A stretch of 64,000 bases of DNA from Shumkonia mesophila (GCF_026163695.1 NZ_JAOTID010000006.1:124001-188000); one strand, 5' to 3'. Numbered from the stretch's first letter, positions 25,585 to 34,711 are shown. Notes: a model not told the origin generated them from the sequence alone. Numbers and translations are program-made.

Positions 25585-27063
25585 CTAAACCGCCTCCGCG
25601 GCACCTCCGGGACTTCCGACTCGTCCCGATGTTTCCGTCGGCTTCGCGCCCACCCAGGCCGTGTGGTCGATGTTCAGGTCGGGAAAGTCCCGCGGGTTGA
25701 AGACCGGCCGCTGCACCCCTTCCTTCAGCTGGCGGCGGAAGTCGCGCAGGACCCTCAGGCAGGTCGGCAGCAGCATCATGATCGCGATGAGGTTGACGAG
25801 GGCCAGGATGCCCATCATCGGGTCGGAGAAGAAGAACACCGCTGTCGCCCCCGGCGCCACGCCGCCGACGAAGACGATCGCCATCACCAGGAGGCGCAGG
25901 ACCAGCAGCGCGGCCGGGTTGTCCGTAAAGACCGCCAGGGCGTTCTCGCCGAGATAGTAGTTGTAGATGATCGAACTGAACGCGAAGAGCAGGATGATGA
26001 AGGTCAGGAAATACTGGGTCCAGTCGCCCAGATGCGACACCAGCGACTGCTGGGTCAGGACGACGCCGTCGATCTCTTCCTGGCCGGGTACGTAGACGTC
26101 CCCAAGCAGGATGATGAAAGCCGTGCAGGAGCAGATGAGGATGGTGTCGATGAACACCGAGAACGACTGCGTGATGCCCTGGCTGATGGGATGGCGCACG
26201 TCCGCCGTCGCCGCGACGTTCGGTGCCGAGCCGAGACCGGCCTCGTTCGAGAACAGCCCACGGCGCATGCCGTGCATGATGGCCGCCCCCATGCCGCCGC
26301 CGACCGCTTCCTCGAGGCCGAAGGCATTCGAGACGATCGTCAGCAGGACGCCCGGGACGGACCCGATGTTGATCACGATGATGACGATCGCCATCAGGAT
26401 GTAGGCGACGGCCATGACCGGCACCACCACGTCGGAGGCCAGTGCGATGCGACGAATGCCGCCGAAGACGACGAACCCGGCGAGGATCGTGAGCAGCCCG
26501 GCCGTCCAGATGCGATCGATGCCCAGGCTGTCCTGCGCCGCACCGGCCACGGTGTTCCCCTGGAAGGCATTGAAGCCGATAGAGAAGGCGGCGATCAGGC
26601 AGACCGCGTAGAGAACGGCCAGCCACCGGTACTCCTGGCCGAGCCCGTGGATGATCGCGCTGGCCGGCCCGCCGCGAAACAGGCCGTCCGGCTGCCGCCG
26701 CTTGTAGATCTGCGCCAGCGAGCATTCGACGAGGCTGGTCGCCATGCCGAGCAGGGCGATCATCCACATCCAGAAGACGGCCCCGGGCCCGCCGAGGGTG
26801 ATCGCCACCGCAACGCCGGCGATGTTACCGCCGCCGACCCGGCCGCCGACCGACACCAGGAGCGCGGCGCGGGCCGAGATGGCGTTCGGATCGCCCGTCT
26901 GGCTCTTGGGAGACAGCACCCGGAACATGCGTCCGAAGTATTCGAATTGCACAAAGCCGGTCAGGGCGGTGATGAAGATGCCCAGGATGACGAGGATGGG
27001 CACGAGCGACCATCCCCAGGTCAGGTCGCCGATCACGCCGAAGAACGATTCCAGGTATGCCAT
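25585..27063 (-). CDS. Alanine/glycine:cation symporter (AGCS family)
   Basis: The 492-residue membrane protein has about ten helices and the AGCS signature region SVGGRVGGGNIAGVAVAITL followed by PGAVFWMWMIALLGMATS. Other family motifs are GGPASAIIHGLG, RRGLFSNEAGLGSAPNVAAT and YNYYLGENAL. These carriers import alanine or glycine with Na+ or H+. The frame runs up to 27195, but ATG 27061-27063 (MAYLESFFGVIGDLTWGW) has a GAGGGGACC ribosome-binding site and a normal family start. It lies between the inverted-repeat element and mobA on the minus strand; no functional tie to Mo/W is apparent. Confidence 0.92.
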   Translation of the reverse strand: MAYLESFFGVIGDLTWGWSLVPILVILGIFITALTGFVQFEYFGRMFRVLSPKSQTGDPNAISARAALLVSVGGRVGGGNIAGVAVAITLGGPGAVFWMWMIALLGMATSLVECSLAQIYKRRQPDGLFRGGPASAIIHGLGQEYRWLAVLYAVCLIAAFSIGFNAFQGNTVAGAAQDSLGIDRIWTAGLLTILAGFVVFGGIRRIALASDVVVPVMAVAYILMAIVIIVINIGSVPGVLLTIVSNAFGLEEAVGGGMGAAIMHGMRRGLFSNEAGLGSAPNVAATADVRHPISQGITQSFSVFIDTILICSCTAFIILLGDVYVPGQEEIDGVVLTQQSLVSHLGDWTQYFLTFIILLFAFSSIIYNYYLGENALAVFTDNPAALLVLRLLVMAIVFVGGVAPGATAVFFFSDPMMGILALVNLIAIMMLLPTCLRVLRDFRRQLKEGVQRPVFNPRDFPDLNIDHTAWVGAKPTETSGRVGSPGGAAEAV

Positions 27064-27207
27064 GGTCCCCTCGCCGACATCCGGTTGTGTGAGGATGGAA
27101 ATCGTACTTAAAAAGGCGGGAAACCCCAATTGGATTCGACTTTCCCTGGCAAAAAAGATGGTTGGCAGCCACCTTCTTCGGACCGGGAGCCCCAATCACT
27201 CCATCTG

Positions 27208-27846
27208 TCACCGAAATAGGCGCTCGGCGGCGGCCAGGTCTTCCGGCGTGTTGATGTTGAAGAAGGGATCGAAGGGCTGCGCCGCGTAGTCGACGCGGGC
27301 CGCGCGGAAATGGTCTGCCACGCGGTCGGCCCGCCGGAGGCCCTCCTCGACGAGGAGCCGGCGCAATCGGTCGCCCAGGCCGGCGCTCCACACCGCCGCC
27401 GTCGGATGCAGCCGGCCGCCCGAGGCCGCCATCGCCACCTCGGCGCCATCGGCGAGCGCTGCCCGGGCGCGTTCGACGAAATCCTCGGGAAAAAAGGGGG
27501 TGTCGGTGGGAAAGACCGCCAGCGCCTCGGCGCCGGGTGCCGCCCGCGCCGCCGCCCACTCAAGGCCGGCCAGGATGCCGGCCAGCGGCCCGGAATAAGC
27601 TTCCAGCCCGACCGGATCGGCCAGGACCGGCAGGCCGAAGACGCCAAAGCGCGCTGCGTCGCCCGCCGCGCTGATCGCAAGGGGACCGACCTGCCGCCCG
27701 GCCCGCCCGATGACGTGTTCGATCATCCGCCGGCCGCCCAACGGGGCGAACGGCTTGTCGATGCTGCCCATCCGCCGGCCGCGGCCGCCGGCCAGGATGA
27801 GGCCGGCGACGTTCCCGGCCGGCGCTGATGTTCCCGATACCACCAT
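27208..27846 (-). CDS. mobA: Molybdenum cofactor guanylyltransferase MobA
   Basis: The 212-residue product carries the MobA nucleotide-binding start LILAGGRGRRMGSIDKPFAP (GG-x-G-x-R-MG-x-DK) and the metal-site motif FPTDTPFFPEDF, plus FFNINTPEDLAAAERLF near the end. MobA transfers GMP from GTP to molybdopterin to give the dinucleotide cofactor used by DMSO-reductase family enzymes. It diverges from tupB across 168 bp and fits the Mo/W theme of this region. mobB is not present. Confidence 0.93.
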   Translation of the reverse strand: MVVSGTSAPAGNVAGLILAGGRGRRMGSIDKPFAPLGGRRMIEHVIGRAGRQVGPLAISAAGDAARFGVFGLPVLADPVGLEAYSGPLAGILAGLEWAAARAAPGAEALAVFPTDTPFFPEDFVERARAALADGAEVAMAASGGRLHPTAAVWSAGLGDRLRRLLVEEGLRRADRVADHFRAARVDYAAQPFDPFFNINTPEDLAAAERLFR

Positions 27847-27971
27847 CCGCCCACTATCCCCGGAGGACCACCCGGCCGCAAGGGCATGACGATGGCGAGG
27901 GGTTGGCGGTTCGGCGCCCCACCCTGCATTCGATGTATGTTTTCTGTTTTTTCTTACGGAAATACGCGGTT

Positions 27972-27990
27972 ATATGAAGCGCAAGCATAT
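27972..27990 (+). promoter_or_regulatory. Candidate operator of the tungstate transporter
   Basis: ATATG and CATAT form an exact inverted repeat separated by nine bases, 25 bp before the tupB start. The layout, AT-rich palindromic arms in a very GC-rich genome upstream of an oxyanion transporter, resembles ModE/TunR-type operators, but the classical ModE arms are only partly matched. The surrounding 27930-27985 is also unusually AT-rich and should hold the promoter. Confidence 0.35.
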
Positions 27991-28014
27991 TCCCTCGTCA
28001 CACCCGGGCCCGCG

Positions 28015-28722
28015 ATGACCGACTTTGGAGCCGCCTTCGCCGCCGCCATCTCGTTGATCGCCACCCTCGATGCCGGCTTGGTCGAGATCGTCGGGCTGTC
28101 GCTCCGGGTCAGCCTGAGCGCAGTTTTCATCGCCGCTGTCATCAGCCTGCCGCTGGGCGCCGCCGTGGCGCTGTTCCGCTTCCCGGGGCGCGGCGCCGTG
28201 GTGGTCGTGCTCAACGCCCTGATGGGCCTGCCGCCGGTGGTGGTCGGGCTGATCGTCTATCTGATGCTGTCCAGGGCCGGGCCGTTCGGCGTGCTGGGCC
28301 TGCTGTTCACGCCGACGGCCATGATCGCCGCCCAGGTCGTCCTCATCACACCGATCATCGCCTCGCTGGCGCGCCAGGTGATCGAGGATCTGTGGGAGGA
28401 ATATTCCGAGCAGCTGCGCTCGCTGGGGGCCGGCCCGCGCCAGGCGGTGCGGGCGCTGCTGTGGGACGGCCGGTTCTCGCTGTTCACCGCCGTGCTGGCC
28501 GGCTTCGGCCGGGCCAGCGCCGAGGTCGGCGCGGTGATGATCGTGGGCGGCAACATCGACCACGTGACGCGCGTCATGACCACCGCCATCGCGCTCGAGG
28601 TCAGCAAGGGCGACCTGGCGCTAGCCCTCGGGCTCGGCCTCATTCTGATCGTCCTTTCCGTCGGCATCACCGGGGCGGCTTTCGTGCTGCGCGAATCCGC
28701 CCGCCGCACCCATGCCGGCTGA
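28015..28722 (+). CDS. tupB: Tungstate ABC transporter permease TupB
   Basis: This 235-residue inner-membrane permease has five or six helices and the ABC coupling loop EEYSEQLRSLGAGPRQAVRA (EAA-like). GLPPVVVGLIVYLMLSRAGP and SAEVGAVMIVGGNIDHVTRV are typical of TupB rather than ModB. The frame is open to 27886, but ATG 28015 (MTDFGAAFAAAISLIA) gives the family start and leaves the promoter region non-coding. It overlaps tupC by 11 bp. Gene order here is tupB-tupC-tupA, whereas tupA usually comes first. Confidence 0.9.
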   Translation: MTDFGAAFAAAISLIATLDAGLVEIVGLSLRVSLSAVFIAAVISLPLGAAVALFRFPGRGAVVVVLNALMGLPPVVVGLIVYLMLSRAGPFGVLGLLFTPTAMIAAQVVLITPIIASLARQVIEDLWEEYSEQLRSLGAGPRQAVRALLWDGRFSLFTAVLAGFGRASAEVGAVMIVGGNIDHVTRVMTTAIALEVSKGDLALALGLGLILIVLSVGITGAAFVLRESARRTHAG

Positions 28723-29449
28723 CATGGAGAAAGCCCCCGCCATCCTGCCCCTGGCCGTCGAGGGCCTGACCTATACGGCCGGGGCCGCCCGCCTGCTCGA
28801 CAATCTCACGTTTGCCCTGGAGGCCGGGCCGCGCACGGTCATCGTCGGGCCGAACGGCGCCGGCAAGAGCCTGCTTCTGCGCCTGTGCCACGGGCTGCTG
28901 ACGCCCACTGCCGGCACCATCCGCTGGAGCGACGGCGCCGGCCCGGCAGCTTCCCGCCAGCAGGCCATGGTGTTCCAGCGCCCGGTCATGCTGCGCCGCT
29001 CGGCGGCCGCCAACGTCGAATTCGCGCTCAAGCTGCGCCGTATCCCGAAGGATCAGCGCCGGGAGAGGATCGCGGCGGCGCTGGCCAAGACCGGCCTGGC
29101 CGACGTCGCCGGGCGGCCAGCCCGCGTGCTGTCCTTCGGCGAGCAGCAGCGTCTGGCCCTGGCGCGGGCCTGGGCGCTGGAGCCGCAGGTGCTGTGGCTG
29201 GACGAGCCGACCGCCAGCCTCGACCCGGCGGCCACCCGGGCCGTGGAGGCCATCATCGAGGCAATTAACGCCGGCGGCACCAAAATCGTCATGACCACCC
29301 ACGACCTGGGCCAGGCCCGCCGGCTCGGCGACGAGATCATCCTTCTTCACAAGGGAAGGATCGTCGAGCGGGCGCCCACCGCCGATTTCTTCGAGCACCC
29401 GCAAAGCCCCCTCAGCCGCGCCTTCATTCAGGGCGAGCTGCTGTGGTGA
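28712..29449 (+). CDS. tupC: Tungstate ABC transporter ATP-binding protein TupC
   Basis: The 245-residue ATPase has Walker A GPNGAGKS, Q-loop VFQRP, Walker B VLWLDEP, D-loop ASLDP and H-loop TTHD. The ABC signature reads LSFGEQQR in place of LSGGQ, a variation also seen in other oxyanion ATPases. It energises TupB. Start ATG 28712 overlaps tupB; ATG 28724 immediately after the tupB stop is an alternative. tupA follows after 32 bp. Confidence 0.92.
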   Translation: MPADMEKAPAILPLAVEGLTYTAGAARLLDNLTFALEAGPRTVIVGPNGAGKSLLLRLCHGLLTPTAGTIRWSDGAGPAASRQQAMVFQRPVMLRRSAAANVEFALKLRRIPKDQRRERIAAALAKTGLADVAGRPARVLSFGEQQRLALARAWALEPQVLWLDEPTASLDPAATRAVEAIIEAINAGGTKIVMTTHDLGQARRLGDEIILLHKGRIVERAPTADFFEHPQSPLSRAFIQGELLW

Positions 29450-29481
29450 GCGGATTTGAAAAGACAGAAAGGGGAGACACC

Positions 29482-30303
29482 ATGACTCGATCGATCCACG
29501 GGCTTTTCGCCCTCGTCCTCGCCGCGGCGCTGGGCATGGGCCCGGCCGCGGCGCAGGAGAAGTTCATCACCGTCGCCTCGACCACCTCGACGCAGGCCTC
29601 GGGCCTGTTCGACCACATCCTGCCGATCTTCCAGCAAAAGACCGGCATCCAGGTGCGCGTGGTGGCGGTCGGCACCGGCCAGGCCATCAAGATCGGCGAG
29701 AAGGGCGACGCCGACGTGCTGTTCGTCCATCACCGGCCGTCCGAGGACAAATTCGTCGCCGACGGCTTCGGCGTGAAGCGCTACGACGTCATGTACAACG
29801 ACTACGTCGTGGTCGGCCCCAAGAGCGACCCGGCCAAGGTCATGGGCAGCAAGGACGTGGTCGGCGCGTTGAAGAAGATCGCCGCCGCCAAGGCGCCCTT
29901 CGCCTCGCGGGCCGACGACAGCGGCACCCACAAGATGGAGCTTTCCTTGTGGAAGGAAGGCGCCATCGACGTCAAGGCGGCGTCGGGCACCTGGTACCGG
30001 GAAACCGGCTCGGGCATGGGGGCGACCCTGAACACGGCGGCGGCCATGAACGCCTATGCGCTGTCCGACCGCGGCACCTGGCTCAGCTTCAAGAACCGCG
30101 CCGATCTGGCGGTGGCGGTCGAGGGCGACAAGAAGCTGTTCAATCCCTACGGCATCATCCTGGTCAACCCCAAGAAGTTCCCGCATGCGAAGGCCGACCT
30201 GGGCCAGGCCTTCATCGATTGGATCGTCGGCAAGGATGGCCAGCAGGCCATCGCCGGCTATAAGATCGGCGGCGAATCGCTGTTCATTCCCGACGCCAAG
30301 TAG
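29482..30303 (+). CDS. tupA: Tungstate-binding periplasmic protein TupA
   Basis: The 273-residue protein has a Sec signal peptide (MTRSIHGLFALVLAAALGMG then AAA-Q). The mature protein opens with the oxyanion-binding block FITVASTTSTQASGLFDHIL; the TTST motif is characteristic of TupA. VVAVGTGQAIKIGEKGDADV, RADDSGTHKMELSLW and YRETGSGMGATLNTAA are further TupA motifs. It captures tungstate (possibly molybdate) for TupBC. AAAGGGGAGACACC precedes ATG 29482. Being last in the operon with its own strong ribosome-binding site suits the need for excess binding protein. Confidence 0.93.
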   Translation: MTRSIHGLFALVLAAALGMGPAAAQEKFITVASTTSTQASGLFDHILPIFQQKTGIQVRVVAVGTGQAIKIGEKGDADVLFVHHRPSEDKFVADGFGVKRYDVMYNDYVVVGPKSDPAKVMGSKDVVGALKKIAAAKAPFASRADDSGTHKMELSLWKEGAIDVKAASGTWYRETGSGMGATLNTAAAMNAYALSDRGTWLSFKNRADLAVAVEGDKKLFNPYGIILVNPKKFPHAKADLGQAFIDWIVGKDGQQAIAGYKIGGESLFIPDAK

Positions 30304-30343
30304 GCCCTGCGGGCGCTCAGGCCGAGGCTCCGTCGCGCGAGAT

Positions 30344-31039
30344 CTAAGGTGGCGTGACCGCCCAGGCGTTGACGGGCGGATAGAACTGGGGGGCTTCGCG
30401 GCGGTCCATCATGCCGTAATCGCGGATGACGCACACCCGCCGGTGGCGCAGCGGGGTACAGTCGGCGGCCTCGGCGGGCGTCCAGCCGCCGGCTGCCTCG
30501 GCATCGCGCCACAGGGCGAGCAGCAGGATCCGGCCGGGGGAATAGATGCTCTCGAACACGTCGTGGCCGATCAGCCCGGCCCGGCCGGGGTCGAGCCCGA
30601 GGCGCGCCGCCAGGCCGGCCGCCTCGGCATCGCCATCGGCCGGCGGCGGGCCGGCGAGAGCCACCTCGGTGAGCGAGAGGGCCCGGGCCTCGCCCGTCTC
30701 GGTCTCGTCGGCCCGCGTCGGGCACACGGCGTGGCCGACCGGGGGCGCGGTGTCGGTGGTCACTTCGCCGACCCGCAGGCGATAGTCCTCGAAGACCTCG
30801 AAGCGGCCCTTTTCCTGCACGGCGTGGTGGTCGGACTGGGTACGCCAGCGGATCAGCGCCTTCTCGTCCCGCCAGGTGGAGAGGGAAAGCACCAGGCCGG
30901 GACGCCGCCGGCTGGCGAAACGCTCGTTGTCGATGAAGCCGTCGACGACCTCCAGCCGAGGCTTCAGGAAGCGGGCGAGCGCCAGATATTCCTCCCGGCG
31001 CTCAGGCTTGGGCCTGACTTCGAAGACAACCGCGAACAT
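30344..31039 (-). CDS. Two-domain ABM-fold (antibiotic biosynthesis monooxygenase-like) protein
   Basis: The first half (1-105) of the 231-residue product is a clear ABM ferredoxin-like domain: FAVVFEVRPKPERREEYLAL, DGFIDNERFASRRRPGLVLS, LSTWRDEKALIRWR and HHAVQEKGRFEVFEDYRLRV. The second half (about 115-225) repeats the fold more loosely, with ESIYSPGRILLLALWRDAEA and VCVIRDYGMMDRREAPQFYP. Such proteins may oxidise or bind small aromatics or haem, or have no known activity. It lies 112 bp upstream-side of the PepSY gene on the same strand and convergent with tupA. Specific function unknown. Confidence 0.7.
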   Translation of the reverse strand: MFAVVFEVRPKPERREEYLALARFLKPRLEVVDGFIDNERFASRRRPGLVLSLSTWRDEKALIRWRTQSDHHAVQEKGRFEVFEDYRLRVGEVTTDTAPPVGHAVCPTRADETETGEARALSLTEVALAGPPPADGDAEAAGLAARLGLDPGRAGLIGHDVFESIYSPGRILLLALWRDAEAAGGWTPAEAADCTPLRHRRVCVIRDYGMMDRREAPQFYPPVNAWAVTPP

Positions 31040-31151
31040 GCCCCACCTCCCCGTTGACCGCCGACGTCCAGACCCTTGCCGGAGATGTGGGGAACGCGGA
31101 CCCCGGAGTCGAGACGTGACGGCGGCGGGAACGAAGAGACGGCGCGGCGGG

Positions 31152-32066
31152 TCATGCCGGGGCGGTCGGCAGCGGGCGGCGGGCGCGCCGTCGGAACTGG
31201 CGGCGCAGCCAGATCCAGGCGCCCGTGGCGAGCAGGCCGGTCATGACCACCGAGAGGATGACGTTCATCGCCGCCGACCACGCGCCCGCGAAGTTTCCTT
31301 CGTGCCACAGGCGCGGCCAGTTGCGCTCCATCGGCTGGATGCCCTGCGGCGTCACCGCATAGAGGCGGTACTCGCCGTCCTCGACCAGGCGGGCCATGAC
31401 GCGACCGCCCTGCGGCCGCAGCCAAACCAGCGAGGAAAGATCGTGGTCGCGACCGACGATGTCGACGGCCTGGGCCAGCTTGAGCGGCGCACCCTGGGCC
31501 GCGGGAGCCGCCGGCGGCGTCGCGAAGGTGACGCCCGCCGCCATCAAGAGCGCGGTCAGGGGCGAGAGCACGGTGAGCGGCAGCAACCCCCAGGCCATCG
31601 CCTTGTGCCAGCCGCCGAGCGTATTGGCGAAGCGCGGCCACCCCATCAGCCCGCCGAGGAGGACGAGGACGAGCATCGCCGCCGTCGAAGCGATGACCAG
31701 CCAGCCGGCATCGATGAGCAGCCGCTCGTGCAGGCCGCGCATGGTGCCCATGACGGCGGCCAGCGTCGAGGGCCCGGGCTTGGCCTCGCCGCTGGCGGCA
31801 TCGACCGTGACGCCGCCGCTGCGCCCGGCGCCCATCGTCAGCGTGCCGTCATAGCTGCGATAGACGAGAGCGCGCGCCTGGCCGTTGGGATCGTGCTGGG
31901 CCAGAAGGGTCTGAACCCGTTCGGCGGAGAGCGAGTCCGGCACGATGGCGCCGGTCACCAGCCACGGCTCGAACGACAGAACCAGCCCGGTGACGATCAC
32001 CACGGCCAGCGGGGCCGTGAAGATGAGCGCCAGCCAACGATGAAGCTTCAAGAACCACGCCTTCAT
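31152..32066 (-). CDS. PepSY-associated membrane protein
   Basis: The 304-residue protein has the PepSY-TM layout: helix 1 in LHRWLALIFTAPLAVVIVTG with the conserved His, a periplasmic PepSY segment, helix pair around LVIASTAAMLVLVLLGGLMG with HKAMAW, and a final helix VILSVVMTGLLATGAWIWLR. Family members are linked to iron or siderophore uptake and ferric reduction. Conserved His residues in helices could bind haem. ATG 32064-32066 has GGGAGGGAG as ribosome-binding site. It precedes the ABM gene, so both may be one operon; an iron-related role is inference. Confidence 0.8.
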   Translation of the reverse strand: MKAWFLKLHRWLALIFTAPLAVVIVTGLVLSFEPWLVTGAIVPDSLSAERVQTLLAQHDPNGQARALVYRSYDGTLTMGAGRSGGVTVDAASGEAKPGPSTLAAVMGTMRGLHERLLIDAGWLVIASTAAMLVLVLLGGLMGWPRFANTLGGWHKAMAWGLLPLTVLSPLTALLMAAGVTFATPPAAPAAQGAPLKLAQAVDIVGRDHDLSSLVWLRPQGGRVMARLVEDGEYRLYAVTPQGIQPMERNWPRLWHEGNFAGAWSAAMNVILSVVMTGLLATGAWIWLRRQFRRRARRPLPTAPA

Positions 32067-32169
32067 GAGTCTCCCTCCCAAGGACTTGGGGTCGCGTCGA
32101 GATAGGAATAGCTTTCATTCGTTTCCGGATGATGTCCGGTTTGTAACCGAATGTATCCGACGGACTACC

Positions 32170-32198
32170 CCCTCCGACGCCGAAGCCGTCGCCCTGCT
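32170..32198 (+). repeat. 29-bp exact copy of an internal proC segment
   Basis: This intergenic stretch (starting CCCTCCGACGCCGAAGCCGT) is identical over 29 bases to 35498-35526 inside proC, in the same orientation and even the same reading (SDAEAVALL). It lies just past the metE stop, in the gap of 138 bp between the PepSY and metE genes. metE and its riboswitch thus lie between a proC fragment and intact proC. Confidence 0.75.
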
Positions 32199-32204
32199 CG
32201 GAGC

Positions 32205-34502
32205 TTACCGCGAAGCAAGCCTCATCCGGCGCGCCGCCTCGACCATGTTGACCAGGGCGGGACGGACTTCCTCCCACTTGCGGGTTTTCAGGCCGCAGTC
32301 GGGATTGACCCAGATCTGATCGGGCGCCAGACGCTCGGCGGCCTTGGCGAGCAAAGCTGTCATCTCGTCGATAGACGGACAGCGCGGGGTGTGGATGTCG
32401 TAGACGCCCGGCCCGATGTCGTTCGGGTAGCGGTAGGTCGCGAACGCCTCCAAAAGCTCCATCTTCGAGCGCGCGGTCTCGATGGAAATGACGTCGGCGT
32501 CCATGGCGCCGATGGAATCGATGATGTCGTTGAACTCCGAGTAGCACATGTGGGTGTGGATCTGGGTGGCATCGGCGACGCCGCACGCCGTAAGGCGGAA
32601 ACACGCCACCGCCCAGTCGAGATAGGCCCGCCAATCGGCGCGGCGCAGCGGCAGCCCCTCGCGGATGGCGGGCTCGTCGATCTGAACGATAGGGATGCCG
32701 GCCTTCTCGATGTCGATCACCTCGTCACGCAACGCCAGGGCGATCTGGCGGCAGGTCCGCTCGCGGGGCTGGTCGTCGCGCACGAACGACCATTGCAGCA
32801 TGGTGACCGGCCCGGTCAGCATGCCCTTCATGGGCTTGGCCGTCAGCGATTGCGCATAGGCCGACCATTCCACGGTCATCGGCCGCGGCCGCGAGACGTC
32901 GCCGAAGATGATCGGCGGGCGGACATAGCGCGATCCATAGCTCTGCACCCAGCCGTGCCGGGTGAAGGCGTAACCGGAAAGCTGTTCGCCGAAATACTGC
33001 ACCATGTCGTTGCGCTCGAATTCGCCATGGACGAGGACGTCGATGCCGACGTCTTCCTGCCAGCGCACCGCCGTCTCGGTCTCCTTGCGCAGAAAGGCCC
33101 GGTAGTCGGAATCGCCGAGCGTCCCCTTGGCATGGGCGGCCCTGGCCTTGCGCACCTCCTCGGTCTGCGGGAAGGAGCCGATCGTCGTGGTCGGGAAGGC
33201 CGGCAATGCCAGGCGATCCCGTTGCAGCGGCCGGCGAGCGGGAAAGGGCTTCTGGCGGCGCGTCATGTCCGGCGTCACCGCATCGAGGCGCGCCTTGACC
33301 TTTCGGTCGTGGATTTTGGACGAGGCCTGGCGCGTCATCGCCGCCGCGGCCGAGGCCTCCAGTTCGTCGGCCACCGCGTTGCGCCCCCGGTCGATGGCGC
33401 GCCCGAGGATCGCGATCTCGCCCACTTTCTGAACCGCGAAGGCCAGCCAGCTTCTGAGATCGGGATCGAGAGCGGTTTCGAGGTCGAGGTCGATCGGCAC
33501 GTGCAGCAGCGAGCAGGACGGACCGACCATCAGGCGATCGGTGCCCAGTCGCGCGGCAACGGGCTCGATGCGATCGAGGATTGCCGGCAGATTGGCCCGC
33601 CAGACGTTGCGGCCGTCGACGACGCCGAGCGACAGGACGAGACCGGCCGGCGCCCGGGAGAGGACATCGTCGAGCTGGGCGGGCGCCCGCACCAGGTCGA
33701 GATGAAGGCCGGCCACGGGAAGCCCGAGCGCGGTATCAAGATTGTCGCCCAGTCCACCAAAATAGGTGGTGAGCAGAAGCTTCAGGTCTGGCGCCGCCGC
33801 CGCCAGAACCTTGTAGGCATGGGCCAGGGCATCCCGCTGGGCGTCGGCCAGATCGAGTACCAGGCATGGCTCGTCGATCTGTACCCACTCGGCCCCCGCC
33901 CCGGCGAGGCACTTCAGCACCTCGGCATAGACCGGCAGCAGGCCGGGCAGCAAGGAAAGCGGGTCGGGCCCTTCGTCCTTGCTCTTGCCGAGCAGCAGAT
34001 AGGTGACCGGGCCGAGCAGGACTGGCCGCGTATGGATGCCCAGTGCCTTCGCCTCCAGAAACTCGTCGATCGCCTTGGTCGACGCCAGCGCGAAGGCCTG
34101 ACCGCGCGCGAACTCCGGGACCATGTAGTGGTAGTTGGTGTCGAACCATTTGGTCATCTCCAGGGCCGGAAGATCGCCGCCGGCCCGGCCGCGCGTCCCG
34201 CGCGCCATCGCGAAATAGATCTCGGGCGAAACCGGCCCGCCGCACCATTCGTAGAGGGAGGGAATGACGCCGAGCATGACGCTGGTGTCCAACACATGGT
34301 CATAGAGCGAGAAGTCGTTGCTGGGGATGTGGGTGACACCCGTTCCCAGCTGGCGCGCCCAGGCCGCCGCCCGCAAGCCGGCGGCGTCATCGAGGAGCGC
34401 CCGGGCGCCGCTCTTTCCGGCCCAGTGGCTTTCAAGGGCTGTCTTCAGTTCGCGGCGGGGGCCGATGCGCGGAAACCCCAGGGTGCTGGTAACGATGGAC
34501 AT
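32205..34502 (-). CDS. metE: Cobalamin-independent methionine synthase MetE
   Basis: The 765-residue length is typical. The N-terminal barrel starts TLGFPRIGPRRELKTALESH; the C-terminal catalytic barrel has the zinc ligands in HTHMCYSEFNDI (His and Cys) and NPDCGLKTR (Cys). The substrate motifs TTTIGSFPQTEEVRKARA and GMLTGPVTMLQWSFVRDDQP are present. MetE transfers a methyl group from methyl-tetrahydrofolate to homocysteine. It is preceded by a cobalamin riboswitch (34712-34892), so it should be repressed when B12 is available, implying a B12-dependent MetH elsewhere in the genome. ATG 34500-34502 has AAAGGCAACGTCC upstream. Confidence 0.97.
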   Translation of the reverse strand: MSIVTSTLGFPRIGPRRELKTALESHWAGKSGARALLDDAAGLRAAAWARQLGTGVTHIPSNDFSLYDHVLDTSVMLGVIPSLYEWCGGPVSPEIYFAMARGTRGRAGGDLPALEMTKWFDTNYHYMVPEFARGQAFALASTKAIDEFLEAKALGIHTRPVLLGPVTYLLLGKSKDEGPDPLSLLPGLLPVYAEVLKCLAGAGAEWVQIDEPCLVLDLADAQRDALAHAYKVLAAAAPDLKLLLTTYFGGLGDNLDTALGLPVAGLHLDLVRAPAQLDDVLSRAPAGLVLSLGVVDGRNVWRANLPAILDRIEPVAARLGTDRLMVGPSCSLLHVPIDLDLETALDPDLRSWLAFAVQKVGEIAILGRAIDRGRNAVADELEASAAAAMTRQASSKIHDRKVKARLDAVTPDMTRRQKPFPARRPLQRDRLALPAFPTTTIGSFPQTEEVRKARAAHAKGTLGDSDYRAFLRKETETAVRWQEDVGIDVLVHGEFERNDMVQYFGEQLSGYAFTRHGWVQSYGSRYVRPPIIFGDVSRPRPMTVEWSAYAQSLTAKPMKGMLTGPVTMLQWSFVRDDQPRERTCRQIALALRDEVIDIEKAGIPIVQIDEPAIREGLPLRRADWRAYLDWAVACFRLTACGVADATQIHTHMCYSEFNDIIDSIGAMDADVISIETARSKMELLEAFATYRYPNDIGPGVYDIHTPRCPSIDEMTALLAKAAERLAPDQIWVNPDCGLKTRKWEEVRPALVNMVEAARRMRLASR

Positions 34503-34711
34503 GGACGTTGCCTTTCGCGTTCACGCGCCCGACATCGGACGCGAAGCTGGGTGAGCGGGCGGGGAACCGGATTCGGCACGCCGGGAAGAGGGCGACATCG
34601 TCTCAATACCCCATCATCAATGGGGGCATGGACCGAGCGGACGCATGCAGGACACCCAGATGGCGCCGGGCCATCTTTCGCAAGCGGCCAACCGGGACAC
34701 CCCGCCCGAGG
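34503..34711 (-). promoter_or_regulatory. metE leader between riboswitch and start codon
   Basis: This 209-base stretch should be the expression platform. It contains a hairpin CCCCAT/ATGGGG at 34609-34625 with a five-base loop and a small CGCG-TGAA-CGCG stem just before the metE ribosome-binding site. No T-run marks an intrinsic terminator, so control by ribosome-site occlusion or Rho is more likely; that is inference. No gene is supported here. Confidence 0.4.

Noticed and set aside
28712-29449. Molybdate (ModC) rather than tungstate ATPase.
   Set aside because: There is no C-terminal TOBE domain, and the partner binding protein has the TTST block typical of TupA, so TupC is preferred.
32099-32204. 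Possible small coding gene between the PepSY and metE genes.
   Set aside because: No frame has a ribosome-binding site, and the only recognisable segment is the 29-bp proC fragment.
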